Assembly: GCA_919903585.1 (NCBI GenBank)
Contig: CAKKST010000307.1
Coordinates: 1 to 6,789 of the forward strand
Length of the DNA: 6,789 nt
Direction of reading: 5' to 3'
Source of the DNA: Nitrospiria bacterium
GTDB taxonomy: Bacteria; Nitrospirota; CAKKRA01; 9FT-COMBO-42-15
Shown here: positions 1 to 5,817 of the stretch, piece by piece
How positions within the stretch are numbered: position 1 is the stretch's first letter
Layout of the letters: the number at the start of each line of letters is the position of its first letter
The notes under the pieces: generated by a model
Databases searched by the model: none
What the model saw: the letters and a program-made list of their open reading frames with translations, nothing else
Told to the model about the DNA's origin: nothing
Position numbers and translations under genes: made by a program

Positions 1-84
1 AAAAGCAAGGGAAGGCTTGTAATGTTTGCAGTCCATATATAAAAAAGGGAGAGGATTCATTAAACTTTAAGGAGGTGATTTATC
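1..84 (+). other. Left-edge leader before the nifU-like gene
   Basis: No gene can be named here. Two + frames entering from the left edge close at TAA 20-22 and TAA 40-42, so an upstream gene may end here, but too few codons are visible to identify it. An A+T-rich TATATAAAAAA stretch at 36-46 could contain a -10 element, but I see no well-spaced -35, so I do not call a promoter. Confidence 0.3.
68..79 (+). promoter_or_regulatory. Near-perfect Shine-Dalgarno site of the NifU-like gene
   Basis: TAAGGAGGTGAT matches 12 consecutive bases of the canonical anti-Shine-Dalgarno complement. It lies five bases before the GTG at 85. It decides the start: GTG is used although an in-frame ATG lies a few codons further in, and it predicts strong translation initiation. 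Confidence 0.85.
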
Positions 85-324
85 GTGAGCGAGAAGGTAA
101 TGGAAATCAAAGACAGGGTGCAGGAGGTGCTGGAGACAATAAGGCCGTCATTGCAGATGGACGGCGGCGACATTGAACTCGTGGATATTGTAGATAATGT
201 TGTATCAGTAAGGCTTAAAGGCGCATGCGGCACCTGCCCAAGTTCAATATATACTTTGAAGATGGGCGTTGAAAGAATATTGATGGAAAAGATTCCTGAG
301 ATAAAAGAAGTAGCGGCTGTATAA
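85..324 (+). CDS. NifU-like Fe-S cluster scaffold protein (stand-alone NifU C-terminal domain)
   Basis: This 79-residue cytoplasmic protein is a complete stand-alone NifU C-terminal (Nfu-type) domain. Family members bind a labile 4Fe-4S cluster, usually at a dimer interface, and pass it to target apoproteins. The signature RPSLQMDGGDIELV is at residues 20-33 and the cluster-binding CxxC (GACGTCPSS, Cys48 and Cys51) at 46-54, followed by the usual helix ending in PEIKEV. The length is normal for single-domain Nfu proteins of anaerobes; there is no IscU-like or A-type domain. The start is GTG at 85, set by the strong ribosome binding site. The gene ends in tandem TAA TAA stops and an intrinsic terminator, so it seems to be transcribed separately from the genes that follow. 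A functional link to the iron-sulfur nuclease encoded downstream is possible but unproven. Confidence 0.92.
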   Translation: MSEKVMEIKDRVQEVLETIRPSLQMDGGDIELVDIVDNVVSVRLKGACGTCPSSIYTLKMGVERILMEKIPEIKEVAAV

Positions 325-348
325 TAACAAAGGGCATATAAGTCATTC

Positions 349-388
349 AAAAAAGGCTCAAGCCAAAACTTGAGCCTTTTTTTCTTTT
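349..388 (+). terminator. Rho-independent terminator after the NifU-like gene
   Basis: A perfect 8-bp stem (GGCTCAAG 355-362, CTTGAGCC 369-376) with loop CCAAAA is followed by seven T, a C and four more T. Six A before the stem can pair with the T tract, extending the hairpin and giving some activity in the reverse direction. It sits 25 bases after the NifU stop and 34 bases before the next gene. Confidence 0.9.
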
Positions 389-421
389 AAAGGCTTTTAT
401 TTTGTAGTAATATATATTGCA

Positions 422-862
422 ATGAACAGTAAAGGTATTCAGATTAATGATGTCTTATCTATTATTGCCGCAAAGAAGCCTACTGGTATCCTTACACTTG
501 AGACAGATATACATCTCGGCACCTTGACCTTTAAAGACGGTCTTTTAATCGGCGCACAGTCACCTTACGGGCACAAGCTTGGGGATATTATCCTTACCCA
601 GGGCAAGGTAGATGCGGATTTTTTGTTAAAAACCGTTGAGAAACAGAAGCAGGATGGGAATAAGGAACCGCTCGGTTCTATATTTATCAAGATGGGCAAG
701 ATAACCTTTGAAGATGTGAAGGAGATTGTGCTTTTTCAGATGGAGGATGCCCTCGGGACATTCAGAAAATGGAGCGATATAAGCTTCTCCTTTGCGGCAA
801 AGGATGTAACCTATTTTGATTCAATATGCCTTGAACCTGAAAAGTATCTAAAGGGGATGTAG
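422..862 (+). CDS. DUF4388 (PATAN-like) domain protein
   Basis: The 146-residue soluble protein has the DUF4388 pattern: an N-terminal segment (about 1-45) with KKPTGILTLE at 18-27 and the GTLTFKDGLLIGAQSP block at 33-48. A helical repeat follows, with LGDIILTQGK at 53-62, LGSIFIKMGKITFEDVK at 84-100 and a closing FQMEDALGTFRKW at 105-117. The family is found in signalling and motility proteins, often fused to response regulators, and is thought to mediate protein contacts; no enzymatic role is known to me. Here it is alone, without receiver or membrane segment. The start ATG fits the domain edge, but no Shine-Dalgarno sequence precedes it; an A+T-rich TATATATT at 411-418 lies directly upstream. 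It ends one base before the helicase gene, so the two are surely cotranscribed and probably translationally coupled. Biochemical role unknown. Confidence 0.85.
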   Translation: MNSKGIQINDVLSIIAAKKPTGILTLETDIHLGTLTFKDGLLIGAQSPYGHKLGDIILTQGKVDADFLLKTVEKQKQDGNKEPLGSIFIKMGKITFEDVKEIVLFQMEDALGTFRKWSDISFSFAAKDVTYFDSICLEPEKYLKGM

Positions 863-863
863 T

Positions 864-3782
864 ATGACTACGTTGATTCAACCCTCTCAGGAAGATGTCC
901 TCCAGCTAAATCCAGAACAGAAAGAGGCAATACATCACGGTGACGGACCGCTTCTGATAATTGCAGGCGCTGGCGCTGGCAAGACCAGTGTTATCACACA
1001 GAGGATTGTTTATTTAATCAAAGAAAAAAAGGTAAGGCCAGAGGAAATACTCGCGCTCACCTTCACAGAAAAGGCAGCAGCAGAGATGGAGGAGCGCGTG
1101 GATATACTCGTCCCATTTGGCGCTACTGGTTCATGGATAAGCACATTCCATGCCTTTGGCGACAGGGTATTGCGCGAGCATAGCCTTGAACTGGGTTTGA
1201 CAAGCGACTTTAAGGTGCTGTCTAAGCCTGAGCAGATAATCTTCTTTTGTGAACACCTATTTGAATTTCCGCTTAGATATTACAGACCCCTCGGCAATCC
1301 TACAAAGCATATTGAAGCGCTTCTTACTAGAATCAGCCGTGCAAAGGACGAGGATATTGGTGTGGAGGAATATCTGAAACATGCGGAGAGGATGAGAAGT
1401 AAGGCAGAAACCGAAGGAGGCGAGTACGCTGAAATAGCCGCGCAGCAGACAGAGGTAGCAAATACATATAAGACATACCAAGAAATCCTGATGAAGGAGG
1501 GGATGATAGATTTTGGCGACCAGGTGAATCTGCCTTTAAAACTTTTTAGAGGACACCCTGCTATATTAAAAAGATATCAGGGGCAGTTCAAATATATCCT
1601 TGTTGATGAATTTCAGGATACAAATTATGCGCAGTTTCAGCTTGTAAGGCTCCTTGCTGAAAGGCACAGGAACATCACTGTTGTCGGAGACGATGACCAG
1701 AGCATCTATAAATTCCGCGGGGCTGCTATCAGCAACATCTTAAACTTTATGAAATGCTATCCTGATGCAAAACAGGTTGTGCTGACTGAAAATTACCGCT
1801 CCACACAGCTTATCCTTGACGCAGCCTACAGATTAATAATAAACAATAACCCTGAAAGGCTTGAGGAGAAAAATAAGATAGACAAAAAACTGCGCGGGGG
1901 CAGGACAGGGACAATACCTGCAACGCACTTTCATTATGACACAGTATCATCTGAGGCAGATGCAGTGGCACAGATGGTAAAAGAAAAGGCTTCATCTAAT
2001 GATTATAAATACCGTGATATTGCTGTTCTTGTGCGCTCAAATAATGATGCAGAGCCTTTTTTACGCGCATTTAATATGCACGGAATACCGCATATCTTTT
2101 CAGGAAGCCGTGGCTTATACAGCAGGATAGAGATAAAGCTCCTGATTGCCTTTTTAAGGGCAATTGCAGACCCTGCAAACAGCATGTATCTTTTTTATCT
2201 TGCTGGCTCTGATATCTATCAGATGAACATGATTGAGCTTACATTATGTTCAAATATTGCAGACAGAAAGAATCTCAGCCTCTATCATGTATTCACCCAT
2301 CTTGATAAATTTGAGGAGCTATCAGAACTATCATCAGAGGCAAAGGCAGCAATAGCAAAGATTATAGAAGATATAAATAAATATATAACTGAATCAAGGG
2401 ATATATCTACAGGCAGGCTCCTTTATAATTTTCTAACTAACAGCGGACTCTTAAAAAGATTGAGCAGTTCAAAGGATAATGAAGACCACAGAAGCCTCCA
2501 GAATATTGCAAAGTTCTTTGAGGCTGTAAAAAACTTTGAACACCTTTCAGTTAATGACAGGGTTCAGCATTACATAAAGCACCTTGATATGCTGATTGAG
2601 GCAGGAGACAACCCTGCTGTTGCAGAGGCAGATATAGATGAAGATGCTGTGTCTGTTATGACTGTTCATAAATCTAAAGGACTTGAATTTCCTGTTGTGT
2701 TCATGGTCTCCCTTGTAAATTTAAAATTCCCAACAAAGAATTTCAGCGACCCCATAGAGCTTCCGCAGGAATTGATAAAGGATATAGTGCCGTCAGGCGA
2801 TTTTCATATACAAGAGGAAAGAAGGCTCTTTTATGTTGGCATGACCCGCGCAAAAGAAGAGTTATGTTTTACAAGTTCAAGGGACTATGGCGGCGCTAAG
2901 GCAAGAAAGGTCAGCCCATTTGTAGTAGAGACGCTCAATCTCAATGAAAATGACCTGTCGCTTTATAAGGCATCTGCATTAGAGGAGATAAGGCGCTTTG
3001 CCCCATCCATTGAGTCAAATAGCTCAGGCCTTGCGCCCATGAAAGAGAGCGAGATGCTAAAACTGAACTGTTATCAGATTGATGACTATAATACCTGCCC
3101 ATTGAAATTTAAATACCTTCACATATTAAGGATACCGCTCTATTCGCATCATGCTGTTATCTATGGCAGCGCCCTGCATACAGTAGTAGCAGAATATTTT
3201 AAGAGAAAAAAATTAGGCATTCCTGTTTCCTTTGATGATATAAAGAAGATATATGAGTCGTCATGGAAGAGCGAAGGTTTTCTAAGCAAGGAGCATGAAG
3301 AGATAAGGTTCAACACAGGCATTGAGGCATTAAAAAGGTTTTTTGAAAAAGAGGAAAAAGCAGGCATCCTTCCAACATATATTGAAAAGGAATTTAACTT
3401 CTTTATCGGAAAAAACAAGATAACAGGGAGATGGGACAGGGTGGATGAAAATAATGGCACAGGCCATATTATAGACTATAAGTCCTCTGAGGTAAAAGAC
3501 CAGAAGACAGCAGACGAAAAGACAAGGAAAAACCTTCAGCTTTCTATCTATGCCCTTGCTTATCGTGAGATACATGGAAGGCTTCCTGACAGGGTGCATT
3601 TGTATTTCCTTGAATCAGGAATCATTGGAAGCGCAGAGCCAAAGGAAAAGGATATAGAAAAGACCATAGAAAAAATCAACACCGTTGCAGCAGGAATAAG
3701 GCAGAGGATTTATGCTGCAAAACCTGATTACAATAACTGCGAATACTGCGCCTATCAGAATATCTGTACAGAACATGCCTGA
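864..3782 (+). CDS. UvrD/PcrA-type DNA helicase fused to a C-terminal PD-(D/E)XK (RecB/AddB-type) Fe-S nuclease
   Basis: This 972-residue protein is a complete superfamily 1A helicase joined to a nuclease. Helicase motifs in order: Q motif LNPEQ 15-19, Walker A AGAGAGKT 34-41, Ia LTFTEKAAAEM 65-75, Walker B/II VDEFQDTN 247-254, III VVGDDDQSIYKFRGA 273-287, IV TENYRST 308-314, V TVHKSKGLEFPVVF 600-613, VI RRLFYVGMTRAKEEL 653-667. The nuclease domain (about 735-972) has the metal-site residues His772, Asp858 (GRWDRVD), Asp871 and Lys873 (DYKSS) and the QxxxY motif Gln892-Tyr896. Cys745, Cys959, Cys962 and Cys968 (one Cys, then CxxCxxxxxC) match the 4Fe-4S clasp of AddB, AdnB and Cas4 nucleases. 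No key residue is missing, so both activities should be intact. Likely role: ATP-driven processing of DNA ends for recombination repair. AddAB, RecBCD and AdnAB work as complexes; no partner is encoded here. The start ATG has AAGGGGA at 851-857. The stop overlaps the next gene. Confidence 0.93.
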   Translation: MTTLIQPSQEDVLQLNPEQKEAIHHGDGPLLIIAGAGAGKTSVITQRIVYLIKEKKVRPEEILALTFTEKAAAEMEERVDILVPFGATGSWISTFHAFGDRVLREHSLELGLTSDFKVLSKPEQIIFFCEHLFEFPLRYYRPLGNPTKHIEALLTRISRAKDEDIGVEEYLKHAERMRSKAETEGGEYAEIAAQQTEVANTYKTYQEILMKEGMIDFGDQVNLPLKLFRGHPAILKRYQGQFKYILVDEFQDTNYAQFQLVRLLAERHRNITVVGDDDQSIYKFRGAAISNILNFMKCYPDAKQVVLTENYRSTQLILDAAYRLIINNNPERLEEKNKIDKKLRGGRTGTIPATHFHYDTVSSEADAVAQMVKEKASSNDYKYRDIAVLVRSNNDAEPFLRAFNMHGIPHIFSGSRGLYSRIEIKLLIAFLRAIADPANSMYLFYLAGSDIYQMNMIELTLCSNIADRKNLSLYHVFTHLDKFEELSELSSEAKAAIAKIIEDINKYITESRDISTGRLLYNFLTNSGLLKRLSSSKDNEDHRSLQNIAKFFEAVKNFEHLSVNDRVQHYIKHLDMLIEAGDNPAVAEADIDEDAVSVMTVHKSKGLEFPVVFMVSLVNLKFPTKNFSDPIELPQELIKDIVPSGDFHIQEERRLFYVGMTRAKEELCFTSSRDYGGAKARKVSPFVVETLNLNENDLSLYKASALEEIRRFAPSIESNSSGLAPMKESEMLKLNCYQIDDYNTCPLKFKYLHILRIPLYSHHAVIYGSALHTVVAEYFKRKKLGIPVSFDDIKKIYESSWKSEGFLSKEHEEIRFNTGIEALKRFFEKEEKAGILPTYIEKEFNFFIGKNKITGRWDRVDENNGTGHIIDYKSSEVKDQKTADEKTRKNLQLSIYALAYREIHGRLPDRVHLYFLESGIIGSAEPKEKDIEKTIEKINTVAAGIRQRIYAAKPDYNNCEYCAYQNICTEHA

Positions 3783-4473
3783 TATATTAAACATAGCACA
3801 CAGGGGTTCATCTGGCAATGCGCCAGAGAATACATTATCTGCCTTCAGGCTTGCAATAAAGCAGAAGGCGGACATGATTGAGCTTGATGTGCATCAGACA
3901 AGGGACAGCCATATCATTGTCCTTCATGATGAATACCTCAAAGCAGGCATCCTTAAAAAGAGATTTATCAAAGACATGACCCTAAAAGAGATTAGGGAGA
4001 TTAATAAAAATATCCCAACATTGAAGGATGTATTAAGACTTATTAAAGGAAAAATTAAACTGAATATTGAGATCAAGCACGGCTCAGGCTATTATCCTGA
4101 TATTGAAAGGAATGTTTATAGCCTTTTAAAAAAAGAGCGTATACTGCTTAATACAATCATCTCAAGCTTTGATATTGACTGCCTTAAAAACCTGCGCAAG
4201 ATTTCAGATGATATTATAATTGGTTTTCTATATAATAAAAAGAACTGGAATAAGGCAATAAAAGAGGCGAATGCCTTAAAGGCACACTCCTTTCACATCT
4301 CGTATAAGATTTTGTCAAGGGGAGCAATCAATGAGGCGCGTAAAATGGGGATGAGGCTCTTTGTGTATACCATAGATGATATTGATGAGCTGAGGAAGGC
4401 GGTTGCACTCGGTGTGGACGGAATATTTACAGACTACCCTGACAGACTGAAGGACATTCTAAGCCATAAATAA
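3775..4473 (+). CDS. Glycerophosphodiester phosphodiesterase family protein
   Basis: This 232-residue GDPD-fold enzyme should hydrolyse glycerophosphodiesters to glycerol 3-phosphate and an alcohol. The family signature is complete: AHRG 8-11 (His9, Arg10), PENT 17-20 (Glu18), IELDVH 35-40 (Glu36, Asp38), the catalytic LHDE at 50-53 (His51), the core strand NIEIK 97-101 (Glu99, Lys101), VYTID 197-201 (many relatives have Trp where Tyr198 stands) and the closing DGIFTDYPD 215-223. There is no signal peptide or membrane segment, so it is probably cytoplasmic, as in UgpQ-type enzymes of about 240 residues. I chose ATG 3775 because the HRG motif normally lies within the first 10-15 residues. An upstream in-frame ATG at 3712 would add 21 residues inside the helicase gene. 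The 8-base overlap (ATGCCTGA) and lack of a clear Shine-Dalgarno sequence imply coupled translation. Physiological substrate and link to the helicase are unknown. Confidence 0.9.
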   Translation: MPDILNIAHRGSSGNAPENTLSAFRLAIKQKADMIELDVHQTRDSHIIVLHDEYLKAGILKKRFIKDMTLKEIREINKNIPTLKDVLRLIKGKIKLNIEIKHGSGYYPDIERNVYSLLKKERILLNTIISSFDIDCLKNLRKISDDIIIGFLYNKKNWNKAIKEANALKAHSFHISYKILSRGAINEARKMGMRLFVYTIDDIDELRKAVALGVDGIFTDYPDRLKDILSHK

Positions 4474-4484
4474 CTTTTGATATT

Positions 4485-4521
4485 CCCCTCTCCCAGACGG
4501 GGAGAGGGTTAGGGTGAGGGG
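4485..4521. repeat. GC-rich palindromic intergenic repeat (CCCTCTCCC / GGGAGAGGG type)
   Basis: A perfect 9-bp inverted repeat (CCCTCTCCC 4486-4494, GGGAGAGGG 4500-4508) with a 5-base loop is followed after TTA by a related arm, GGGTGAGGGG (4512-4521). That arm could pair with 4485-4494 instead, with one mismatch. Elements of this form are, from general knowledge, dispersed between genes in many bacterial genomes. No T tract follows, so it is not a classical terminator. The last arm also supplies the GAGGGG Shine-Dalgarno sequence of the next gene. Confidence 0.7.
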
Positions 4522-4529
4522 TTAAACTA

Positions 4530-4775
4530 ATGGAAGAACTCCAAAAATTACTTGACCAGATTATCTATGACGGTTACAGGCTGAGAGATATTGCATTAGG
4601 CATTGTCCTTGCCGGGATTATTATAATATTAACAAAAAAATTATTGCGTGCAATGAAGGCATCCAAAGAGCCAAAATACAGCACAAGGATAAAATGCCGC
4701 AAATGCGGCTGGGAGGGCGAAGTCGCTAAATATGCCCGAATCTGTCCGCGGTGCGGAAGAAAGGCAACGACATAG
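4530..4775 (+). CDS. Small membrane-anchored zinc-ribbon protein
   Basis: The 81-residue protein has a short N-terminal amphipathic stretch, one predicted membrane helix (about 19-37, DIALGIVLAGIIIIL) followed by the basic KKLLR, and a C-terminal zinc ribbon. The ribbon is IKCRKCGWEGE at 54-64 and ICPRCGRK at 71-78, so Cys56, Cys59, Cys72 and Cys75 form a rubredoxin-knuckle-like four-cysteine site. The basic residues after the helix suggest that the ribbon faces the cytoplasm. Its function is not known; small ribbons of this kind may bind protein or nucleic acid. GAGGGG at 4516-4521, eight bases before the ATG, acts as ribosome binding site and lies inside the upstream repeat. It is convergent with the antitoxin gene, whose stop is only 19 bases away. 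A second, broken copy of the ribbon is at 5377-5479. Confidence 0.75.
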   Translation: MEELQKLLDQIIYDGYRLRDIALGIVLAGIIIILTKKLLRAMKASKEPKYSTRIKCRKCGWEGEVAKYARICPRCGRKATT

Positions 4776-4794
4776 TCCAGAAGCCATTAATGTC

Positions 4795-5061
4795 TTATGC
4801 GGTCTTTAGCTCTTTATCAAGATGCTCCCTTATCCACCTTCTTATTAATGTTGAAACATCAACCCCTTTTGCCTTTGCAAGCTTCTTCAGTTTGTTAATC
4901 GTTGTGTCATCAAGCCTCATCTGGAAATTTCTTTTCAGCGGATGCCTCTCAAAGACAATTTCACCTGTTTCCTTGAGCTCCTTGAGATAATCTGCAACAC
5001 TATGAGTATCCCAAAAATCTCTTTCCTCTTTTAGGCTCTTAAATTTCGGTATCTTTTTCAT
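4795..5061 (-). CDS. CopG/BrnA-type ribbon-helix-helix antitoxin
   Basis: This 88-residue protein has the two parts of CopG-type antitoxins that pair with BrnT toxins. The N-terminal segment KIPKFKSLKEERDFWDTH (3-20) plus DYLKEL is the family's toxin-binding region. The C-terminal ribbon-helix-helix (about 45-81) has the strand NFQMRLDD, helix TINKLKKLAKAKG and helix STLIRRWIREHL. The ribbon dimer should bind operator DNA and repress its own operon, while the N-terminal part neutralises the toxin. It is the second gene of the pair, starting two bases after the toxin stop, the usual toxin-first order of brnTA systems. GGAGG of its ribosome binding site (5073-5078) lies inside the toxin's final codons. 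All expected elements are intact. It ends 19 bases from the convergent zinc-ribbon gene. Confidence 0.88.
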   Translation of the reverse strand: MKKIPKFKSLKEERDFWDTHSVADYLKELKETGEIVFERHPLKRNFQMRLDDTTINKLKKLAKAKGVDVSTLIRRWIREHLDKELKTA

Positions 5062-5063
5062 CT

Positions 5064-5336
5064 TTATTTGCCCCTCCTTTGATAATATCTTCGTTCCTTT
5101 TCATCCATGTCCCTTGCAGTTATCACTTTAACCCTGCCTTTTAATTTAAAGGCTAACACAACTGTCAGATATCTTCCTGAGGTAGTCCTTGATAGCACAA
5201 TATATCTTCCATCCCTGCCTTTTAGTATAATAAAATTGCCTTCAAAAACTGCCTCTTCAACCTCCACTGGAAAAACGCCGTGCCTCGCAATATGATAGAC
5301 GGTTTCTTCATCCCAGAGGATTTGGCTTATTTTCAT
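5064..5336 (-). CDS. brnT: BrnT-family type II toxin (predicted ribonuclease)
   Basis: The 90-residue basic protein matches BrnT, a RelE-fold toxin family whose characterised members cleave RNA and block translation. Visible features: N-terminal ILWDEE at 6-11, the ARHGV turn at 17-21 (His19; KHGV in many relatives), VEEAVFE at 26-32, the central GRYIVLSRTTSGRYLTVV strands at 43-60, the VITARDM signature at 71-77 and an ER..Y tail at 81-85. The length is typical and no frame lesion is present, so it should be active. ATG 5336 is supported by the family N-terminus and by a promoter whose predicted start of transcription is that same A, leaving no room for a Shine-Dalgarno sequence. Transcribed with the antitoxin gene directly downstream. 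The family assignment is from motifs; activity has not been shown. Confidence 0.87.
   Translation of the reverse strand: MKISQILWDEETVYHIARHGVFPVEVEEAVFEGNFIILKGRDGRYIVLSRTTSGRYLTVVLAFKLKGRVKVITARDMDEKERRYYQRRGK
5069..5080 (-). promoter_or_regulatory. Antitoxin Shine-Dalgarno site embedded in the toxin's last codons
   Basis: Read on the - strand, AAAGGAGGGG (5080-5071) precedes the antitoxin ATG (5061-5059) by about ten bases. The AGG AGG core also encodes the Arg-Arg of the toxin C-terminus (QRRGK). Toxin translation through this site and the two-base gap suggest translational coupling, while the antitoxin also has its own strong site. Confidence 0.75.
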
Positions 5337-5371
5337 AGTTACATTGTAACTAAATGCTATGTGATTGTCAA
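5336..5371 (-). promoter_or_regulatory. Toxin-antitoxin promoter with overlapping palindromic operator
   Basis: On the - strand, TTGACA (5371-5366), a 17-base spacer and TACAAT (5348-5343) form a sigma70-type promoter with a perfect -35 and a -10 one base from consensus. The seventh base after the -10, the expected +1, is 5336, the A of the toxin ATG. A perfect 17-bp palindrome, TAGTTACA-T-TGTAACTA (5336-5352), covers the whole -10 and ends on that same A. Ribbon-helix-helix antitoxins bind short inverted repeats at their own promoters, so it is the obvious candidate operator. Confidence 0.85.
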
Positions 5372-5376
5372 TTATT

Positions 5377-5479
5377 CAAAAGCCTAAGATAAAAAATGCG
5401 ATGTCTAAAATGCGGCTGGGAGGGCAAGGTTGGGAAGTATGTAAAGATCTGTCCGCGGTGCGGAAGGAAGGTGGGATAA
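5377..5479 (+). pseudogene. Decayed second copy of the zinc-ribbon domain
   Basis: From ATG 5396, 27 codons give RCLKCGWEGK, KYVKICPRCGRKVG and a TAA at 5477-5479, closely matching the end of the zinc-ribbon protein at 4530-4775. The bases 5408-5425 equal 4701-4718 and 5447-5466 equal 4740-4759; between them the copies differ at many positions, so the duplication is not recent. All four cysteines remain. Upstream, CAA AAG CCT AAG ATA AAA (5377-5394) continues the similarity (parent KEPKY...RIK) but in another frame: one extra A in the six-A run 5391-5396 breaks it. The membrane-helix half is missing; its place is taken by the toxin promoter. A 27-residue free ribbon could be expressed, but I see no ribosome binding site, so remnant is the better reading. 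Confidence 0.75.
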
Positions 5480-5511
5480 AAGGAATAGGCGCACTTAAAC
5501 CGGCATTTTTG

Positions 5512-5817
5512 TCAGATAAAGTTATAGCTATGTTCTGTATTAAAATATACATTGGAACATGCCTTGAAGGTATTCAGGTGGATTAATAGATTACCTGCAT
5601 GGAATGATACCCGCCGCCAAGACAAATTGCTACAGGTAGCCCGGCCTCTTTTATCATGCTAAAGACCATCTCATCCCTCTTTCTGCAATGCCTCAAAAAG
5701 CGCCCTTGGCTTTTCAATGAAAAAATAATATTTGCCAGCAAACTCCCTAAGCAATTCAGGAACAGAGGCAGGGTGATAAAAGACCTTGATTGTGTTTGAT
5801 GACTCTGCAGTAGTCAT
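5512..5817 (-). pseudogene. Histone deacetylase (AcuC/HDAC) family remnant lacking its catalytic core
   Basis: Three pieces in three frames on the - strand reconstruct both ends of an HDAC-family protein. From ATG 5817 to TGA 5671, a typical N-terminus is read (IKVFYHPASVPELL, then EKPRALFEALQKEG). After a frame change near 5676, RDEMVFSMIKEAG and LPVAICLGGGYHSMQVIY match the C-terminal strand and GGGY loop, ending at TAA 5585-5583. After a second shift, LIHLNTFKACSNVYF runs to TGA 5514-5512, matching the usual 'HxNTF' end. Family proteins are about 300 residues; about 200 codons holding the zinc ligands and active-site histidines are gone. The second lesion looks like one lost T (CTATTAATCC where a further T would restore the frame). 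The family enzymes deacetylate acetyl-lysine, acetylpolyamine or acetoin-related substrates; this copy cannot. Confidence 0.72.

Noticed and set aside
3712..3774. N-terminal extension of the phosphodiesterase from ATG 3712
   Set aside because: It would place 21 extra residues inside the helicase's C-terminal cysteine region, and family members begin shortly before the HRG motif; ATG 3775 fits better.
4485..4521. Intrinsic terminator after the phosphodiesterase gene
   Set aside because: The hairpin is strong but is followed by TTAGGGTGAGGGG, not a T tract; it fits a dispersed palindromic repeat better.
5365..5586. A 73-codon + strand open frame starting at TTG 5365
   Set aside because: It reads the zinc-ribbon remnant in the wrong frame (the Cys pairs are lost), starts inside the toxin -35 box and has no ribosome binding site.
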